Shown in pieces: positions 17,572 to 26,041 of a stretch of DNA of 64,000 bases; the first letter of the stretch is position 1; each line of letters opens with the position of its first letter. The position numbers and the translations under genes are program-made. A model generated the notes under the pieces. That model did not search any database. It was given only the letters and a program-made list of their open reading frames with translations, and had not been told where the DNA came from. Source of the DNA: an uncultured Clostridia bacterium (lineage in GTDB: Bacteria > Bacillota > Clostridia > Christensenellales > Aristaeellaceae); contig CAMVEB010000007.1 in NCBI GenBank assembly GCA_947166385.1, positions 80,092 to 144,091 of the forward strand. Direction: 5' to 3'.

Positions 17572-18819
17572 TCAGAACAGCCGGACGGTCTGCCCCTCAA
17601 AGAGCACGCCCTGCTGGATCGCTGCGATAAAGACCCGTCCGTTCCGGTTGTCCAGAATATTGACCGGAATAAACCATTCGTAGTTTCCGTCCACCACCAC
17701 CACACCGGGCATATTGTCCTGTGTGTAGATGGCCCGCGCCGGCACCGACAGGCTGGAGACGCTGTCCCCCAGGATGCCCGTGCATGTCCGCACGTATAAT
17801 ACCGGAGTAATATCATGATCCGGCACATCCACCATCAGGCGGACCAGCAGTTCGCCGCCGGTCCGGGTGAAGCTGGATACCATCGCCCGAACGGTCGTAT
17901 CCTTGAAGTTTTCCAGCCGGAGGTCATACATTTCGCCCTCCACCGGATTCCAGGTCCGGTCCTGGATCAGCATCAGCACAAACCAGCGTTTTTCGTCCAC
18001 CGTACGGTAGATCGTGGTCTTGCCCTTATGGCTGACCCCGGCATCCGGCTTCTTCCCGTTGATCATCGCCCGCACTTCCGCCGGGGTGAATTCCTCATAG
18101 TTGGAAGGCTTCAGGCCGTATTCATATCCGTCGGAATAGAAGCTGACCACCGCGCTGTCCTGTACAGCCACATACTGCTTGGTCCAGCTGCTGATCCGCT
18201 GCAGCTGGCTTTGCTCATCGTCATACAGCCGGATCATTCGCTGGTCCTTGCTGTATTTATCCTTCAGGTACATCTGCCGGGCCTGGATGGCTGCTTTCAG
18301 CAGTTTCTCCTGATTGCTCATGTTGCCCCTCGCCCCGGCAATGATCTCCCGTTCCTCCCGGGCCCGGGTCATGACTTCGGATTCCAGCTTTTCCATCCAT
18401 GAGTCCGTATAGATTTCGGACTTCAGCAGCTTCATCTGGTATTCCTTGATCTGGTCCCTGTATTCCTGCAGCGTCGCCAGCTCGCGCGTGGAGAAACCCG
18501 AGGAATAGACATTGCAGATGGTCGTTCCCCGGTAAACCGTGGTTCCTTCTTCCGCCACATAGTCAACACTGCTGACGCCTTCCGCGTCATAGGGAACCTC
18601 GTCCCGGACAATCAGGCATTCCCCCCGGTAGCGGGATCCGATCGTATCGGCGGTAATCGTCGCGTACCGCTCCGGCTCCGGCGCCATGGCCGTCACCAGA
18701 TACCAGACCGCAAACGCCAGCGTCGCCACGATCAGCATGATCTGCGGAACGCTCATCCGCTTCTTTTCCTGCGGCGGTTCCTGCTGAGCCGGCGGCATCG
18801 GCGGCGTCATCTGATACAT
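17572..18819 (-). CDS. HlyD-like membrane fusion/adaptor-type protein
   Basis: 415 residues from the ATG at 18819, with AAGGGGG eight bases upstream. A Pro-rich cytoplasmic start is followed by one transmembrane helix (PQIMLIVATLAFAVWYLV, ~30-48), a beta-barrel/lipoyl-like half (YVAEEGTTVYRGTTICNVYSSG), a long coiled coil (ELATLQEYRDQIKEYQMKLL to ~residue 185) and a C-terminal beta domain ending GVLFEGQTVRLF. This is the HlyD/periplasmic adaptor plan. No transporter gene lies beside it; instead it precedes sepF and divIVA, so an envelope or division-site role is possible. It sits in the purR-led operon. Confidence 0.75.
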   Translation of the reverse strand: MYQMTPPMPPAQQEPPQEKKRMSVPQIMLIVATLAFAVWYLVTAMAPEPERYATITADTIGSRYRGECLIVRDEVPYDAEGVSSVDYVAEEGTTVYRGTTICNVYSSGFSTRELATLQEYRDQIKEYQMKLLKSEIYTDSWMEKLESEVMTRAREEREIIAGARGNMSNQEKLLKAAIQARQMYLKDKYSKDQRMIRLYDDEQSQLQRISSWTKQYVAVQDSAVVSFYSDGYEYGLKPSNYEEFTPAEVRAMINGKKPDAGVSHKGKTTIYRTVDEKRWFVLMLIQDRTWNPVEGEMYDLRLENFKDTTVRAMVSSFTRTGGELLVRLMVDVPDHDITPVLYVRTCTGILGDSVSSLSVPARAIYTQDNMPGVVVVDGNYEWFIPVNILDNRNGRVFIAAIQQGVLFEGQTVRLF

Positions 18820-18865
18820 TCCCGGACCCCCTTCCCGAAAATCTGAACATATTATGATATCATAT

Positions 18866-19699
18866 TCAGTCTCCGTTTGGCAAATCGGACAGCCAGGCGG
18901 CCGGCCGCACAACCGCAGTGGCAGGCTCGCCCTCGGTGACAGACAGCGTCATCAGGCTCTTTTCCCCGGTGATGCGCTTCTTCTGCGGAGATGTTGTCGC
19001 CATGACAAAGGCCATGCCCACCACGCTGACATTGAACTCCCGCATCAGCTCCACCATGCCCTTGGCTGTTCCGCCGCCCTTCAGGAAATCGTCCACAATC
19101 AGGGCCCGCTGGTTTTCCCGCACAGCCCGGCGGCTCAGGCTCATCGTCTCGATGGATCCGCTGCCGGAAACATAGTTGATGTTCACGGCCGATCCCTCAT
19201 ACACCTTTGAGGAATGACGCGCGATGACCAGCGGAATCCCCAGCGCGTTCGCCGTGGCAAAAGCAACCGGGATCCCTTTGGTTTCCATGGTCAGCACAAA
19301 ATCCGGATCACAGCTGCCGTACTCCGACGCCAGGATCTCTCCCATCCGGTTTACGATATCCGGGGTGCTGAGAATATCGCTGTAGTAAAGAAACCCGCCG
19401 GGCAGCACCCGCTCGGTCCCGCTGAGCTTTTCACACAGATCCGCGATATATTCCCCTGCTCTTTTCCGGCTCACCAGCGGACGGTATCGAACCCCGCCGG
19501 CCGCGCCCGTCACGGTTTCCACTTCGCCCAGATCAAAGCTCCGGCAGACCTCCCGCAGCAGATCCACATCCTCGCTCATGGTGGATTTGGCAGACCCAAA
19601 CATCTCGCAGAAACTGTTCAGGGTGAAAATCCTGTTCGGCGCCCCGGCCAGAATCTTCATCATGGCGGTCATTCGTTCATTCCTGCGAATCTTGTCCAT
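18866..19699 (-). CDS. purR: Purine operon repressor PurR (Bacillus type)
   Basis: 277 residues from the ATG at 19699, with GGGGGAG eight bases upstream. The N-terminal winged helix (RRNERMTAMMKILAGAPNRI, then FGSAKSTMSEDVDLLRE) is followed by a phosphoribosyltransferase-fold domain carrying the PRPP-binding motif ALIVDDFLKGGGTAKGM. Bacillus-type PurR binds pairs of PurBoxes and lets go when PRPP is high, controlling purine synthesis and transport. Two inverted PurBox-like sites overlap its own promoter, arguing for autoregulation. The HlyD-like, sepF and divIVA genes follow on the same strand. Confidence 0.95.
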   Translation of the reverse strand: MDKIRRNERMTAMMKILAGAPNRIFTLNSFCEMFGSAKSTMSEDVDLLREVCRSFDLGEVETVTGAAGGVRYRPLVSRKRAGEYIADLCEKLSGTERVLPGGFLYYSDILSTPDIVNRMGEILASEYGSCDPDFVLTMETKGIPVAFATANALGIPLVIARHSSKVYEGSAVNINYVSGSGSIETMSLSRRAVRENQRALIVDDFLKGGGTAKGMVELMREFNVSVVGMAFVMATTSPQKKRITGEKSLMTLSVTEGEPATAVVRPAAWLSDLPNGD

Positions 19700-19742
19700 T
19701 CCCGATCTCCCCCAAACAAAAGTCAGCATTCTTCAATCGGAT

Positions 19743-19798
19743 ATTTTATCACGATTTCCGAATGTTGAAAAGAGATTTTCGCCAGATTGTTCGTCTTT
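19743..19798 (-). promoter_or_regulatory. purR promoter with two inverted PurBox-like operators
   Basis: Minus-strand promoter: -35 TTTTCA (19766-19771), a 17-base spacer, -10 TAAAAT (19743-19748). Plus-strand ATTTCCGAATGTT (19754-19766) matches the published PurBox AWWWCCGAACWWT at 11 of 13 positions, and ATTGTTCGTCTTT (19786-19798) matches its reverse complement at 11 of 13, in inverted orientation with 19 bases between. Confidence 0.65.
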
Positions 19799-19810
19799 TT
19801 GGCATAAGGA

Positions 19811-19840
19811 AAAGAAGTCCCGCAGCACGGAACTTCTTTC
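19811..19840 (-). terminator. Intrinsic terminator after the HPr-like gene
   Basis: GAAGTCCCG (19814-19822), loop CAGCA, CGGAACTTC (19828-19836) pair over nine bases with one wobble. On the minus strand the stem is followed by TTTTCC, 18 bases beyond the HPr-like stop. Confidence 0.65.
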
Positions 19841-19857
19841 GTCGGAATATCCCTGAT

Positions 19858-20091
19858 TTATACGTTTTCGAGGAAGGGTTTGATCTCTTCCATCAGCTCG
19901 GCGCAGTCATCACTGTAAATCTCCAGTGTGATGGGACGGCTCAGATCCAGGGAAAAAATCCCCAGGATGGATTTGGCGTCCACCACATGGCGCCCGGCCC
20001 GCAAATCCATTTCAAAAGGATAGCGTGACACGATATTCACGAACTTGTTGACATTTTCCACCAGGCTCAGACGAATCGTAGTGGATTTCAC
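19858..20091 (-). CDS. HPr-fold protein lacking the phosphorylated histidine
   Basis: 77 residues from the GTG at 20091, which has a perfect AAGGAGGT eight bases upstream; the frame to 20214 is only an upstream extension. The fold signature is good (NKFVNIVSRYPFEMDLRAGR, then HVVDAKSILGIFSLDLSRPI, ending ELMEEIKPFLENV), but the PTS active-site context G-x-H-A-R-P is absent and no His occupies that place. The Ser-46-like region (KSILGIFSL) is kept. Such His-less HPr relatives are common in Clostridia; they cannot carry PTS phosphate and might act in regulation. It has its own promoter and terminator. Confidence 0.85.
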   Translation of the reverse strand: MKSTTIRLSLVENVNKFVNIVSRYPFEMDLRAGRHVVDAKSILGIFSLDLSRPITLEIYSDDCAELMEEIKPFLENV

Positions 20092-20153
20092 GGCAAAGCA
20101 CCTCCTTTTTCTTTCCGCTTCTGCCGCTCCGGCCTCCCGCCGGAACTTCCGCG

Positions 20154-20172
20154 CGCCGGTCCGGCGCGCTCG
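20154..20172 (-). other. GC-rich hairpin in the leader of the HPr-like gene
   Basis: GCGCGCCGG directly followed by TCCGGCGCGC folds into a very tight GC stem between the promoter at 20177-20205 and the GTG start. It could affect mRNA stability or translation. No T-run follows. Confidence 0.45.
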
Positions 20173-20176
20173 AGAC

Positions 20177-20205
20177 ATCATACAGGAGGACGGAATGGAT
20201 TTCAA
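20177..20205 (-). promoter_or_regulatory. Sigma-A-type promoter for the HPr-like gene
   Basis: Minus strand: -35 TTGAAA (20200-20205), a 17-base spacer, -10 TATGAT (20177-20182). Confidence 0.6.
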
Positions 20206-20254
20206 TATACGCACCGGTCATTCTTTTGCCGGTTTCGACATCAGCCCGTGCGGT

Positions 20255-21583
20255 TCATTCGCCTTTCTTCTTCGGGAAGCGAAGCATCAGCGTGCTTTCC
20301 TCCGCATCCCATTCCGCCTCGCCGCCCAGCACTCTGGCCAGGAATTCAGCGCTGATGAAATGCCCTTCTCCAAACACGAAGTCGTCGCTCGCGATCGGAA
20401 TCTCGGTACCGTCCACCGTGGCGGCCGGACCGGCATCCTCGTTATACAGGCCCAGGGTATGTCCTTCCGCCTCCAGCACCACCGTACCGTCATCTGTCAG
20501 GTTCCACCCCTCCAGACACGCGGACAGATCATCCAGACTGACCCGGATCCTCCCCTCCTGCTCCTGCAGCCGGGGTTTGCTGGTCTTCCGCACTCCGTCT
20601 TCCACAACGGTCCATTCCAGCGGAGCGCCGCTTTCATTATAGGCAACGCTGCCCTTCACGTCCACAAAATCACCGTTCAGATCGATTTCCTCAATGAACA
20701 TCGTCGGTTCGGCAATCGGTGTCTCCGTCGCGGGCGCGCTGGTGACCGGCGCCCCGGGGGTAGAGGTCGGTGCGGCGGTCGGCGTCTCCGTGGGCGCTTC
20801 GGTCGGTTCCGCTGTCGGTGTCGCGGTCGGGGCCTCGGTAGGTGCTTCGGTCGGAGCTTCGGTCGGTTCCGCCGTCGGCGTCGCGGTCGGGGCTTCCGTG
20901 GCTGTTTCGGTCGGCGCCTCTGTAGGTGTTTCGGTCGGTTCCGCCGTCGGTGTCGCGGTCGGGGCTTCCGTGGGCGTCGCGGTCGGCGCCTCGGTCGGTG
21001 CTTCGGTCGGTGCTTCGGTCGGTTCCTCTGTTGGTTCCGCGGTAGGAATCTCCTCCGCCGTGGTTTCCGGAGTGATCTCCGGTGTCGCCTCCGCCGGGGG
21101 ATCCGTCGGTGCCGGGGTGACCGGATTGTTGGAAACAATATCCGGGTTCTCGTACAGATAGGTTTGCGTCCGCTTTCCGGCAATGCCGTCCGCCGTCAGT
21201 CCGTTGTTTTTCTGGAACTGTTTGACTGCGGCGGCCGTCTGCCTGCCGTAAGCTCCGTCGGCGGAGCCTTCCTTCAGATAGCCGAGCTCGATCAGCTTTT
21301 CCTGCAGCCTGCGTACCTCGCTGCCGCGGGCTCCCTGCCCCAGATTGCGGTACCGGCGGTTCGGCGTGATCTCCGGAACCGGGGCCGGCGTCGGCGTCGC
21401 GGGCCCGGGGGTCAGTTTTTCGCCGTCAATGATCTGGGCCGTCTGCTGCGCGTCCGTCACCGTTTCCACGATCGCCGTCGGTTCGGGCGGAGCAGGCATC
21501 TCCATTTCCGGGGCTGTGGTGCTCTGAACGGCAAGCGACAGCGTCGCTGCCATGTAGATGAGCAATACCTTCATGTAATCCAT
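20255..21583 (-). CDS. Exported peptidoglycan-binding protein with long Thr/Pro/Glu repeat spacer
   Basis: 442 residues from the ATG at 21583, eight bases after GGGGAG; a GTG at 21592 abuts the same site. The order is: hydrophobic N-terminal segment (KVLLIYMAATLSLAVQS), a PG_binding_1 domain (~85-145: GARGSEVRRLQEKLIELGYL, DGAYGRQTAAAVKQFQKNNG), a ~130-residue spacer of TEAPTEAPT/TPTAEPTE units, and a C-terminal ~140-residue beta-rich domain resembling the copper amine oxidase N-terminal-like domain (AYNESGAPLEWTVVEDGVRK, FVFGEGHFISAEFLARVLGG). Likely anchored in the cell wall. The repeat spacer may vary in length between strains. Confidence 0.8.
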   Translation of the reverse strand: MDYMKVLLIYMAATLSLAVQSTTAPEMEMPAPPEPTAIVETVTDAQQTAQIIDGEKLTPGPATPTPAPVPEITPNRRYRNLGQGARGSEVRRLQEKLIELGYLKEGSADGAYGRQTAAAVKQFQKNNGLTADGIAGKRTQTYLYENPDIVSNNPVTPAPTDPPAEATPEITPETTAEEIPTAEPTEEPTEAPTEAPTEAPTATPTEAPTATPTAEPTETPTEAPTETATEAPTATPTAEPTEAPTEAPTEAPTATPTAEPTEAPTETPTAAPTSTPGAPVTSAPATETPIAEPTMFIEEIDLNGDFVDVKGSVAYNESGAPLEWTVVEDGVRKTSKPRLQEQEGRIRVSLDDLSACLEGWNLTDDGTVVLEAEGHTLGLYNEDAGPAATVDGTEIPIASDDFVFGEGHFISAEFLARVLGGEAEWDAEESTLMLRFPKKKGE

Positions 21584-21618
21584 ACGCGCCACTCCCCGAT
21601 GTTTGTGTATATATCGGA

Positions 21619-21647
21619 ATTATATCAAACCCCCGCCGTAATGACAA
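21619..21647 (-). promoter_or_regulatory. Promoter for the peptidoglycan-binding protein
   Basis: Minus strand: -35 TTGTCA (21642-21647), a 17-base spacer, perfect -10 TATAAT (21619-21624). It overlaps the -35 box of the divergent recD2 promoter. Confidence 0.7.
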
Positions 21648-21669
21648 TCCCCGTTTTTTATGCTATCAT
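21641..21669 (+). promoter_or_regulatory. Promoter for recD2-comF
   Basis: Plus strand: -35 ATGACA (21641-21646), a 17-base spacer, -10 TATCAT (21664-21669), 33 bases before the recD2 ATG. The two divergent promoters share bases 21642-21646, so they should compete for polymerase. Confidence 0.55.
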
Positions 21670-21701
21670 CAGGGGCAGAAAAACAAGGGGGTGGCTGGAG
21701 C

Positions 21702-23933
21702 ATGGAACAGCTGGAGGCCGGCATTCTGGGAACCGTCTTCCGCAATGAGGAAAACGGCTATTCCGTCGTGTCGGTCCGCTGCGGCCGCACCGAATGCACC
21801 GTGGTCGGCACTCTGCCGGAGCTGAGCCCCGGCGAGCAGGCTGTATTCACCGGGGAATGGACTGAGCACAAAACCTACGGCCGCCAGTTCAGGTGCGTCT
21901 CCTGTGAGCTGCAGGTTCCGACCACCCTGCTGGGGATCGAGCGCTACCTGGGCAGCGGCCTGATCCGCGGCATCGGTCCGGCCACCGCCGTCCTGATCGT
22001 CCGCCAGTTTGGCGAGGACGCGCTGAACATCCTTTCCGAGCACCCGGAGCGCCTCACCGAGATTCCCGGCATCGGCCGGAAGCGCATGGAGATGATTTCC
22101 GAAAGCTTCCGGGAGCATCAGGGCGCGCGCCGCGCCATGATCTTCCTCCAGTCCTACGGCATTCCCGCCGCCCTGGCCGTCCGCATCAGCAAATTCTACG
22201 GCGACCAGACCCCGGAAATCGTCCGGCAGGATCCATACCGCCTCTGCGACGATCTGGACGGCGTCGGCTTCAAAACGGCTGACCGGATCGGCATTGCGCT
22301 CGGTGTCGCGCCGGACAGCGACAGCCGGATCCGCTGCGCCATGAAATACGTCCTGCGGGAGGCCTCCGCCTCTGCCGGCCATGTCTACCTGCCGGAAAGC
22401 GATCTGTGTGCTGCCTCGGCCTCCCTCCTGCAGGTTGCCCGCCCGCTGTGCGAGCGGGCGCTGACCGGGCTGCTGCTGTCCGGGTCCCTCGTGGCGGAAA
22501 CCACGGAAGAAGACAGCGGCCGCCGGATCTACCTGCCGGCCTTCTGGCGTGCGGAAAAGGAGGTCGCCCTCCGGATCCGGGAGCTGCTGTGCGCCATCCG
22601 GCCGGATAAGTTTGCCGGTGCCGTCCGGGCAGTTTCCGATTTTGAAAAGCGCCACGGCATCGCCTTCTCCTCCAACCAGCGGAAAGCCATCGTCCGCGCG
22701 CTGGAAACCGGCGTCTTCGTGATCACCGGCGGTCCCGGCACCGGGAAAACCACCATTATTAACTGCATTCTCGAGCTGCTCTCCGGGGAAAACCAGGTGC
22801 TGCTCTGCGCCCCGACCGGCCGCGCCGCCAAGAGGATGACCGAGGCAACCGGCACCGAGGCGAAAACCATTCACCGCCTCCTGGAATATGGCGGCGAGGA
22901 AGGGGCATTTGCCCGCGGGGAGGATAATCCTCTGGAAGCGGACTGTATCATCGCCGATGAAGCCTCGATGATTGACCTGATGCTGATGCGTTCCCTGCTC
23001 CGGGCCATCGAACCGGGCACCCGCCTGATCCTTGTGGGCGACGCCGACCAGCTGCCCAGTGTCGGCGCTGGGAACGTTCTTGGGGATATCCTGCTCAGCG
23101 GCACCGTGCCCTGTGCCCGGCTGACGGATATCTACCGCCAGAGCGAAGCCAGCCGGATCGTCGTGAATGCCCACCTGATCAACCGGGGAGAGATGCCGCT
23201 GCTGAACGGGAAGGGAACCGATTTCTTTTTCGAGCGGAAGTCCGGCTTTGCCGAAACGGCGCAGACGATCGTTTCCCTGCTGACAAAGCGCCTGCCGGTT
23301 TATCTCGGCTATCCGGAGAAAGAAGCTGCCGCCCTGTCCGTACGCAACATCCAGGTCCTGGCCCCCGCCCGCAAGGGAGAATGCGGCGTCAATACGCTCA
23401 ACATTCTCCTGCAGGAGGCGCTGAATCCTGCCTCTGTCCGCTCGCCGCAGCTCACCTGGGGCGAGACGGTTTTCCGCAAGGGAGACAAGGTCATCCAGAC
23501 GAAGAACGACTACCGCCTGCCCTGGATCCGGCACACCCGTGCCGGGAAGGAAGAGGGCGCCGGCGTTTTCAACGGGGACGTGGGGTTCATCATTGACGTG
23601 GATCCGGAGAATTCCGCGCTGACGGTTCTCTACGACGAGGAGCGGGAAGTCGTCTACGAAACCGGCGACCTGGAATCCCTGGAGCCGGCCTATTGTCTCT
23701 CCGTGCACAAATCCCAGGGGAGCGAGTTTCCCGTCGTGGTCATGCCCGTCATCGGCGGCCCGCCGATGCTCCTGACCCGGAACCTGCTGTATACCGCCAT
23801 GACCCGCGCCCGCAGCCTGGTGGTGCTGGTCGGCCGGGAAGAAATCATCCGCCGCATGGTGGAAAACGATCATGTTGCCCGCCGCTATACGACCCTTGCC
23901 CTGCGCCTGCGGGAAACGGAGGACATGGTATGA
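21702..23933 (+). CDS. recD2: RecD2-type 5'-3' DNA helicase
   Basis: 743 residues from the ATG at 21702. The N-terminal OB-like region (MEQLEAGILGTVFRNEENGY) and helix-hairpin-helix repeats (LTEIPGIGRKRMEMI) are followed by the SF1B helicase core: motif I GGPGTGKTTIIN, motif II IIADEASMIDL, motif III LILVGDADQLPSVGAGNVL, and the C-terminal VHKSQGSEFPVVV and LLYTAMTRARSLVVLVG. RecD2 is the RecBC-independent relative of RecD and acts in DNA repair and replication-fork processing. The frame upstream to 21660 lies in the promoter. It overlaps comF by four bases (ATGA). Confidence 0.95.
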   Translation: MEQLEAGILGTVFRNEENGYSVVSVRCGRTECTVVGTLPELSPGEQAVFTGEWTEHKTYGRQFRCVSCELQVPTTLLGIERYLGSGLIRGIGPATAVLIVRQFGEDALNILSEHPERLTEIPGIGRKRMEMISESFREHQGARRAMIFLQSYGIPAALAVRISKFYGDQTPEIVRQDPYRLCDDLDGVGFKTADRIGIALGVAPDSDSRIRCAMKYVLREASASAGHVYLPESDLCAASASLLQVARPLCERALTGLLLSGSLVAETTEEDSGRRIYLPAFWRAEKEVALRIRELLCAIRPDKFAGAVRAVSDFEKRHGIAFSSNQRKAIVRALETGVFVITGGPGTGKTTIINCILELLSGENQVLLCAPTGRAAKRMTEATGTEAKTIHRLLEYGGEEGAFARGEDNPLEADCIIADEASMIDLMLMRSLLRAIEPGTRLILVGDADQLPSVGAGNVLGDILLSGTVPCARLTDIYRQSEASRIVVNAHLINRGEMPLLNGKGTDFFFERKSGFAETAQTIVSLLTKRLPVYLGYPEKEAAALSVRNIQVLAPARKGECGVNTLNILLQEALNPASVRSPQLTWGETVFRKGDKVIQTKNDYRLPWIRHTRAGKEEGAGVFNGDVGFIIDVDPENSALTVLYDEEREVVYETGDLESLEPAYCLSVHKSQGSEFPVVVMPVIGGPPMLLTRNLLYTAMTRARSLVVLVGREEIIRRMVENDHVARRYTTLALRLRETEDMV

Positions 23934-24634
23934 GCAGAGACTCTCTCTACGGCCGCTGGTTCACCTTCCTGCCGCAGATCCGCACCTTTCTGCTGGAAAC
24001 CGTCTATCCGGAGCAGGCCGTATGCCGTGCCTGCGGCCGGATCTCCCGCGGCGGTGTCCTGTGCGGGGACTGTCTTTCCCGCCTCACCGCCGACGGAATG
24101 ACCTTCGCCTGGAACCGGGAGGACCTCGCCCCCGACCTTCCGGCTTATTTTCTTCGCCCGCATACCGGGATCGCGCGGGATCTGGTGATCCGCCTCAAGC
24201 ACCGGGCGGAAGCCTGCCTGGCGGATGTCCTGGCTGATCTGGTCATGCCCGTGCCCGGCTGGATCACCTTCCCGCCGGAAACGGTGGTCACCTGGGTGCC
24301 CATGCCCGAACGGCGCCGCGAGGAGCGCTGCATTGACCACGGGCAGATGCTGGCCGAAGCCGTAGCCGCCCGCCTGCGCCTGGAATGCAGGCCGCTGCTG
24401 CGCCGCGTTGACAACCGGGAGAAAACCCAGGCCACCCTTCACCGGGAGGCGCGCATGACCAACCTGACCCACGCCTTTGCCCCGGCAGGAAAAATCACCG
24501 ACCCGGTGCTCCTGGTGGACGATGTGCTGACGACGGGTACGACCGCGCTTCGCTGCGCGGCCGCGCTGCGGGAAGGCGGCGCGCGGGAAATCTCCGTTCT
24601 GGCCATCACCCGCGCAACTTCCGGAAAGATTTGA
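23930..24634 (+). CDS. comF: ComF family phosphoribosyltransferase-like protein
   Basis: 234 residues; the start codon overlaps the recD2 stop in ATGA, with GGAGG seven bases upstream. An N-terminal zinc ribbon (CRACGRISRGGVLCGDC) is followed by the phosphoribosyltransferase-fold domain with the PRPP-loop motif VLLVDDVLTTGTT near the C-terminus, exactly the ComFC plan. In transformable bacteria ComFC helps internalised single-stranded DNA become recombinant; a role with RecD2 in handling DNA is plausible. No other competence genes are visible here, so competence itself cannot be claimed. Confidence 0.92.
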   Translation: MSRDSLYGRWFTFLPQIRTFLLETVYPEQAVCRACGRISRGGVLCGDCLSRLTADGMTFAWNREDLAPDLPAYFLRPHTGIARDLVIRLKHRAEACLADVLADLVMPVPGWITFPPETVVTWVPMPERRREERCIDHGQMLAEAVAARLRLECRPLLRRVDNREKTQATLHREARMTNLTHAFAPAGKITDPVLLVDDVLTTGTTALRCAAALREGGAREISVLAITRATSGKI

Positions 24635-24660
24635 CAACCTCCCCGCTTTCGTTCTATTAT
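24631..24660 (+). promoter_or_regulatory. Promoter for the aspartokinase gene
   Basis: Perfect -35 TTGACA (24631-24636), an 18-base spacer and -10 TATTAT (24655-24660). The -35 box overlaps the comF stop codon. The transcript leader to the start is about 40 bases. Confidence 0.75.
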
Positions 24661-24709
24661 ATAAGTTGGTGTTTTGTGGGAACACCGCACCCGAAACAGG
24701 ATGGAGGAT

Positions 24710-26041
24710 ATGAATTCTGTGCTTGAATGTATTGTAACAAAGTTTGGCGGCTCTTCCCTGGCCAGCGATGAACAGTTCCAGAAGGTACGCAGCATCCTTG
24801 AGCTGGAGCCGACCCGCCGCTATCTGGTCCCCAGCGCTCCCGGCAAGCGCTTCCCCGATGATGAGAAGGTCACCGACCTGCTCTACCTCTGCCATACCCT
24901 GGTGCATGACGGCCGTCCCTTCACCGACGCGTTTTCCAAGATCCGGGACCGGTATGAAGCCATTGCCCGTGGCCTGCATCTGAAAGTGGACATCTCCGCC
25001 AAGCTGCAGGAAGTGGAGGACGGCATCGCCTCCGGCAAGAGCCGGGAGTGGTGCGCCAGCCGCGGTGAATACCTGTGCGGTCTGCTGATGGCCGATTACC
25101 TGGGCTGGCGATTCCTGGACGCGGCGGAAGGCATCGTGTTCCATGACGATGGCCGTCTGGACGATGAAACCACCCAGAAAAAGCTCTCCGCCCTGCTGGC
25201 GGACGGGAAGTCCACCGTGGTTCCCGGCTTCTACGGCGCTCAGGAGAACGGCGAAGTCCGGACCTTCTCCCGCGGCGGCAGCGATATCACCGGTGCGCTG
25301 GTAGCCCGGGCCGTCAATGCCGACGTCTATGAGAACTGGACGGACGTTTCCGGCTTCCTCATGGCGGATCCCCGGATTATCGACGGCCCGGCGGAAATCT
25401 CCTCCATCACCTACAAGGAGCTCCGCGAGCTTAGCCATATGGGCGCCTCCGTGCTCCATGAGGACGCCATGTTCCCCGTCCACCGGGCCGGCATCCCCAC
25501 CAATATCCGCAACACCAACAAGCCCTACCATCCCGGCACCATGATCAGCAAGAACGCGCCGAACGAGGTCACCGTTCCGACGATCACCGGCATCGCCGGC
25601 CACCGGGGCTACAGCGTCATCAGCGTGGAAAAGAATATGATGAACAGCGAGGTCGGCTTCGGCCGCAAGGTGCTGTCCATTCTCGAGGAGGAAGGCATCT
25701 CCTTTGAGCATATGCCCACCGGCATCGACAGCATGTGCGTCGTCGTTCAGTCCTCCGCCTTTGATCCCCACCGGGGCAGAATCCTCGCGGAGATCGAAAA
25801 GCTGGTGGAGGGCAGCGGCAGCGTCACCGTCAATGACAACCTGTCCATCATCGCGACCGTCGGCCGCGGCATGGTGCATAACTGCGGCACCGCCGCCCGC
25901 CTGTTCTCGGCGATGAGCCGTGCCCGCATCAACGTCCGCATGATCGACCAGGGCTCCAGTGAGCTGTCCATCATCGTCGGCGTCAACGACAGCGACTTTG
26001 AAGCCACGATCCACGCGATTTATCATGAGTTCGTAGGCTGA
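24710..26041 (+). CDS. Aspartate kinase
   Basis: 443 residues. Catalytic motifs are the N-terminal VTKFGGSSLA, SAPGKR, FSRGGSDITGALVARAV and NWTDVSGFLMADPRII; two ACT regulatory domains follow (~residues 300-443, with SVEKNMMNSEVGFGRKVLSI and IATVGRGMVHNCGTAARLFS). It phosphorylates aspartate, the first step to lysine, threonine and methionine; the ACT pair suggests feedback control by an end product. The ATG at 24710 is only two bases after GGAGG; an in-frame ATG at 24701 is the alternative, so the first three residues are uncertain. The stop codon lies in the first unit of a 102-bp tandem repeat. Confidence 0.93.
   Translation: MNSVLECIVTKFGGSSLASDEQFQKVRSILELEPTRRYLVPSAPGKRFPDDEKVTDLLYLCHTLVHDGRPFTDAFSKIRDRYEAIARGLHLKVDISAKLQEVEDGIASGKSREWCASRGEYLCGLLMADYLGWRFLDAAEGIVFHDDGRLDDETTQKKLSALLADGKSTVVPGFYGAQENGEVRTFSRGGSDITGALVARAVNADVYENWTDVSGFLMADPRIIDGPAEISSITYKELRELSHMGASVLHEDAMFPVHRAGIPTNIRNTNKPYHPGTMISKNAPNEVTVPTITGIAGHRGYSVISVEKNMMNSEVGFGRKVLSILEEEGISFEHMPTGIDSMCVVVQSSAFDPHRGRILAEIEKLVEGSGSVTVNDNLSIIATVGRGMVHNCGTAARLFSAMSRARINVRMIDQGSSELSIIVGVNDSDFEATIHAIYHEFVG

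Noticed and set aside
20045..21748. 567-residue plus-strand frame rich in Arg and Gly
   Set aside because: It is the reverse of the Thr/Pro/Glu repeat gene, whose low complexity removes stops on the other strand.
21669..23873. 734-residue minus-strand frame
   Set aside because: Shadow of recD2; no recognisable domain.
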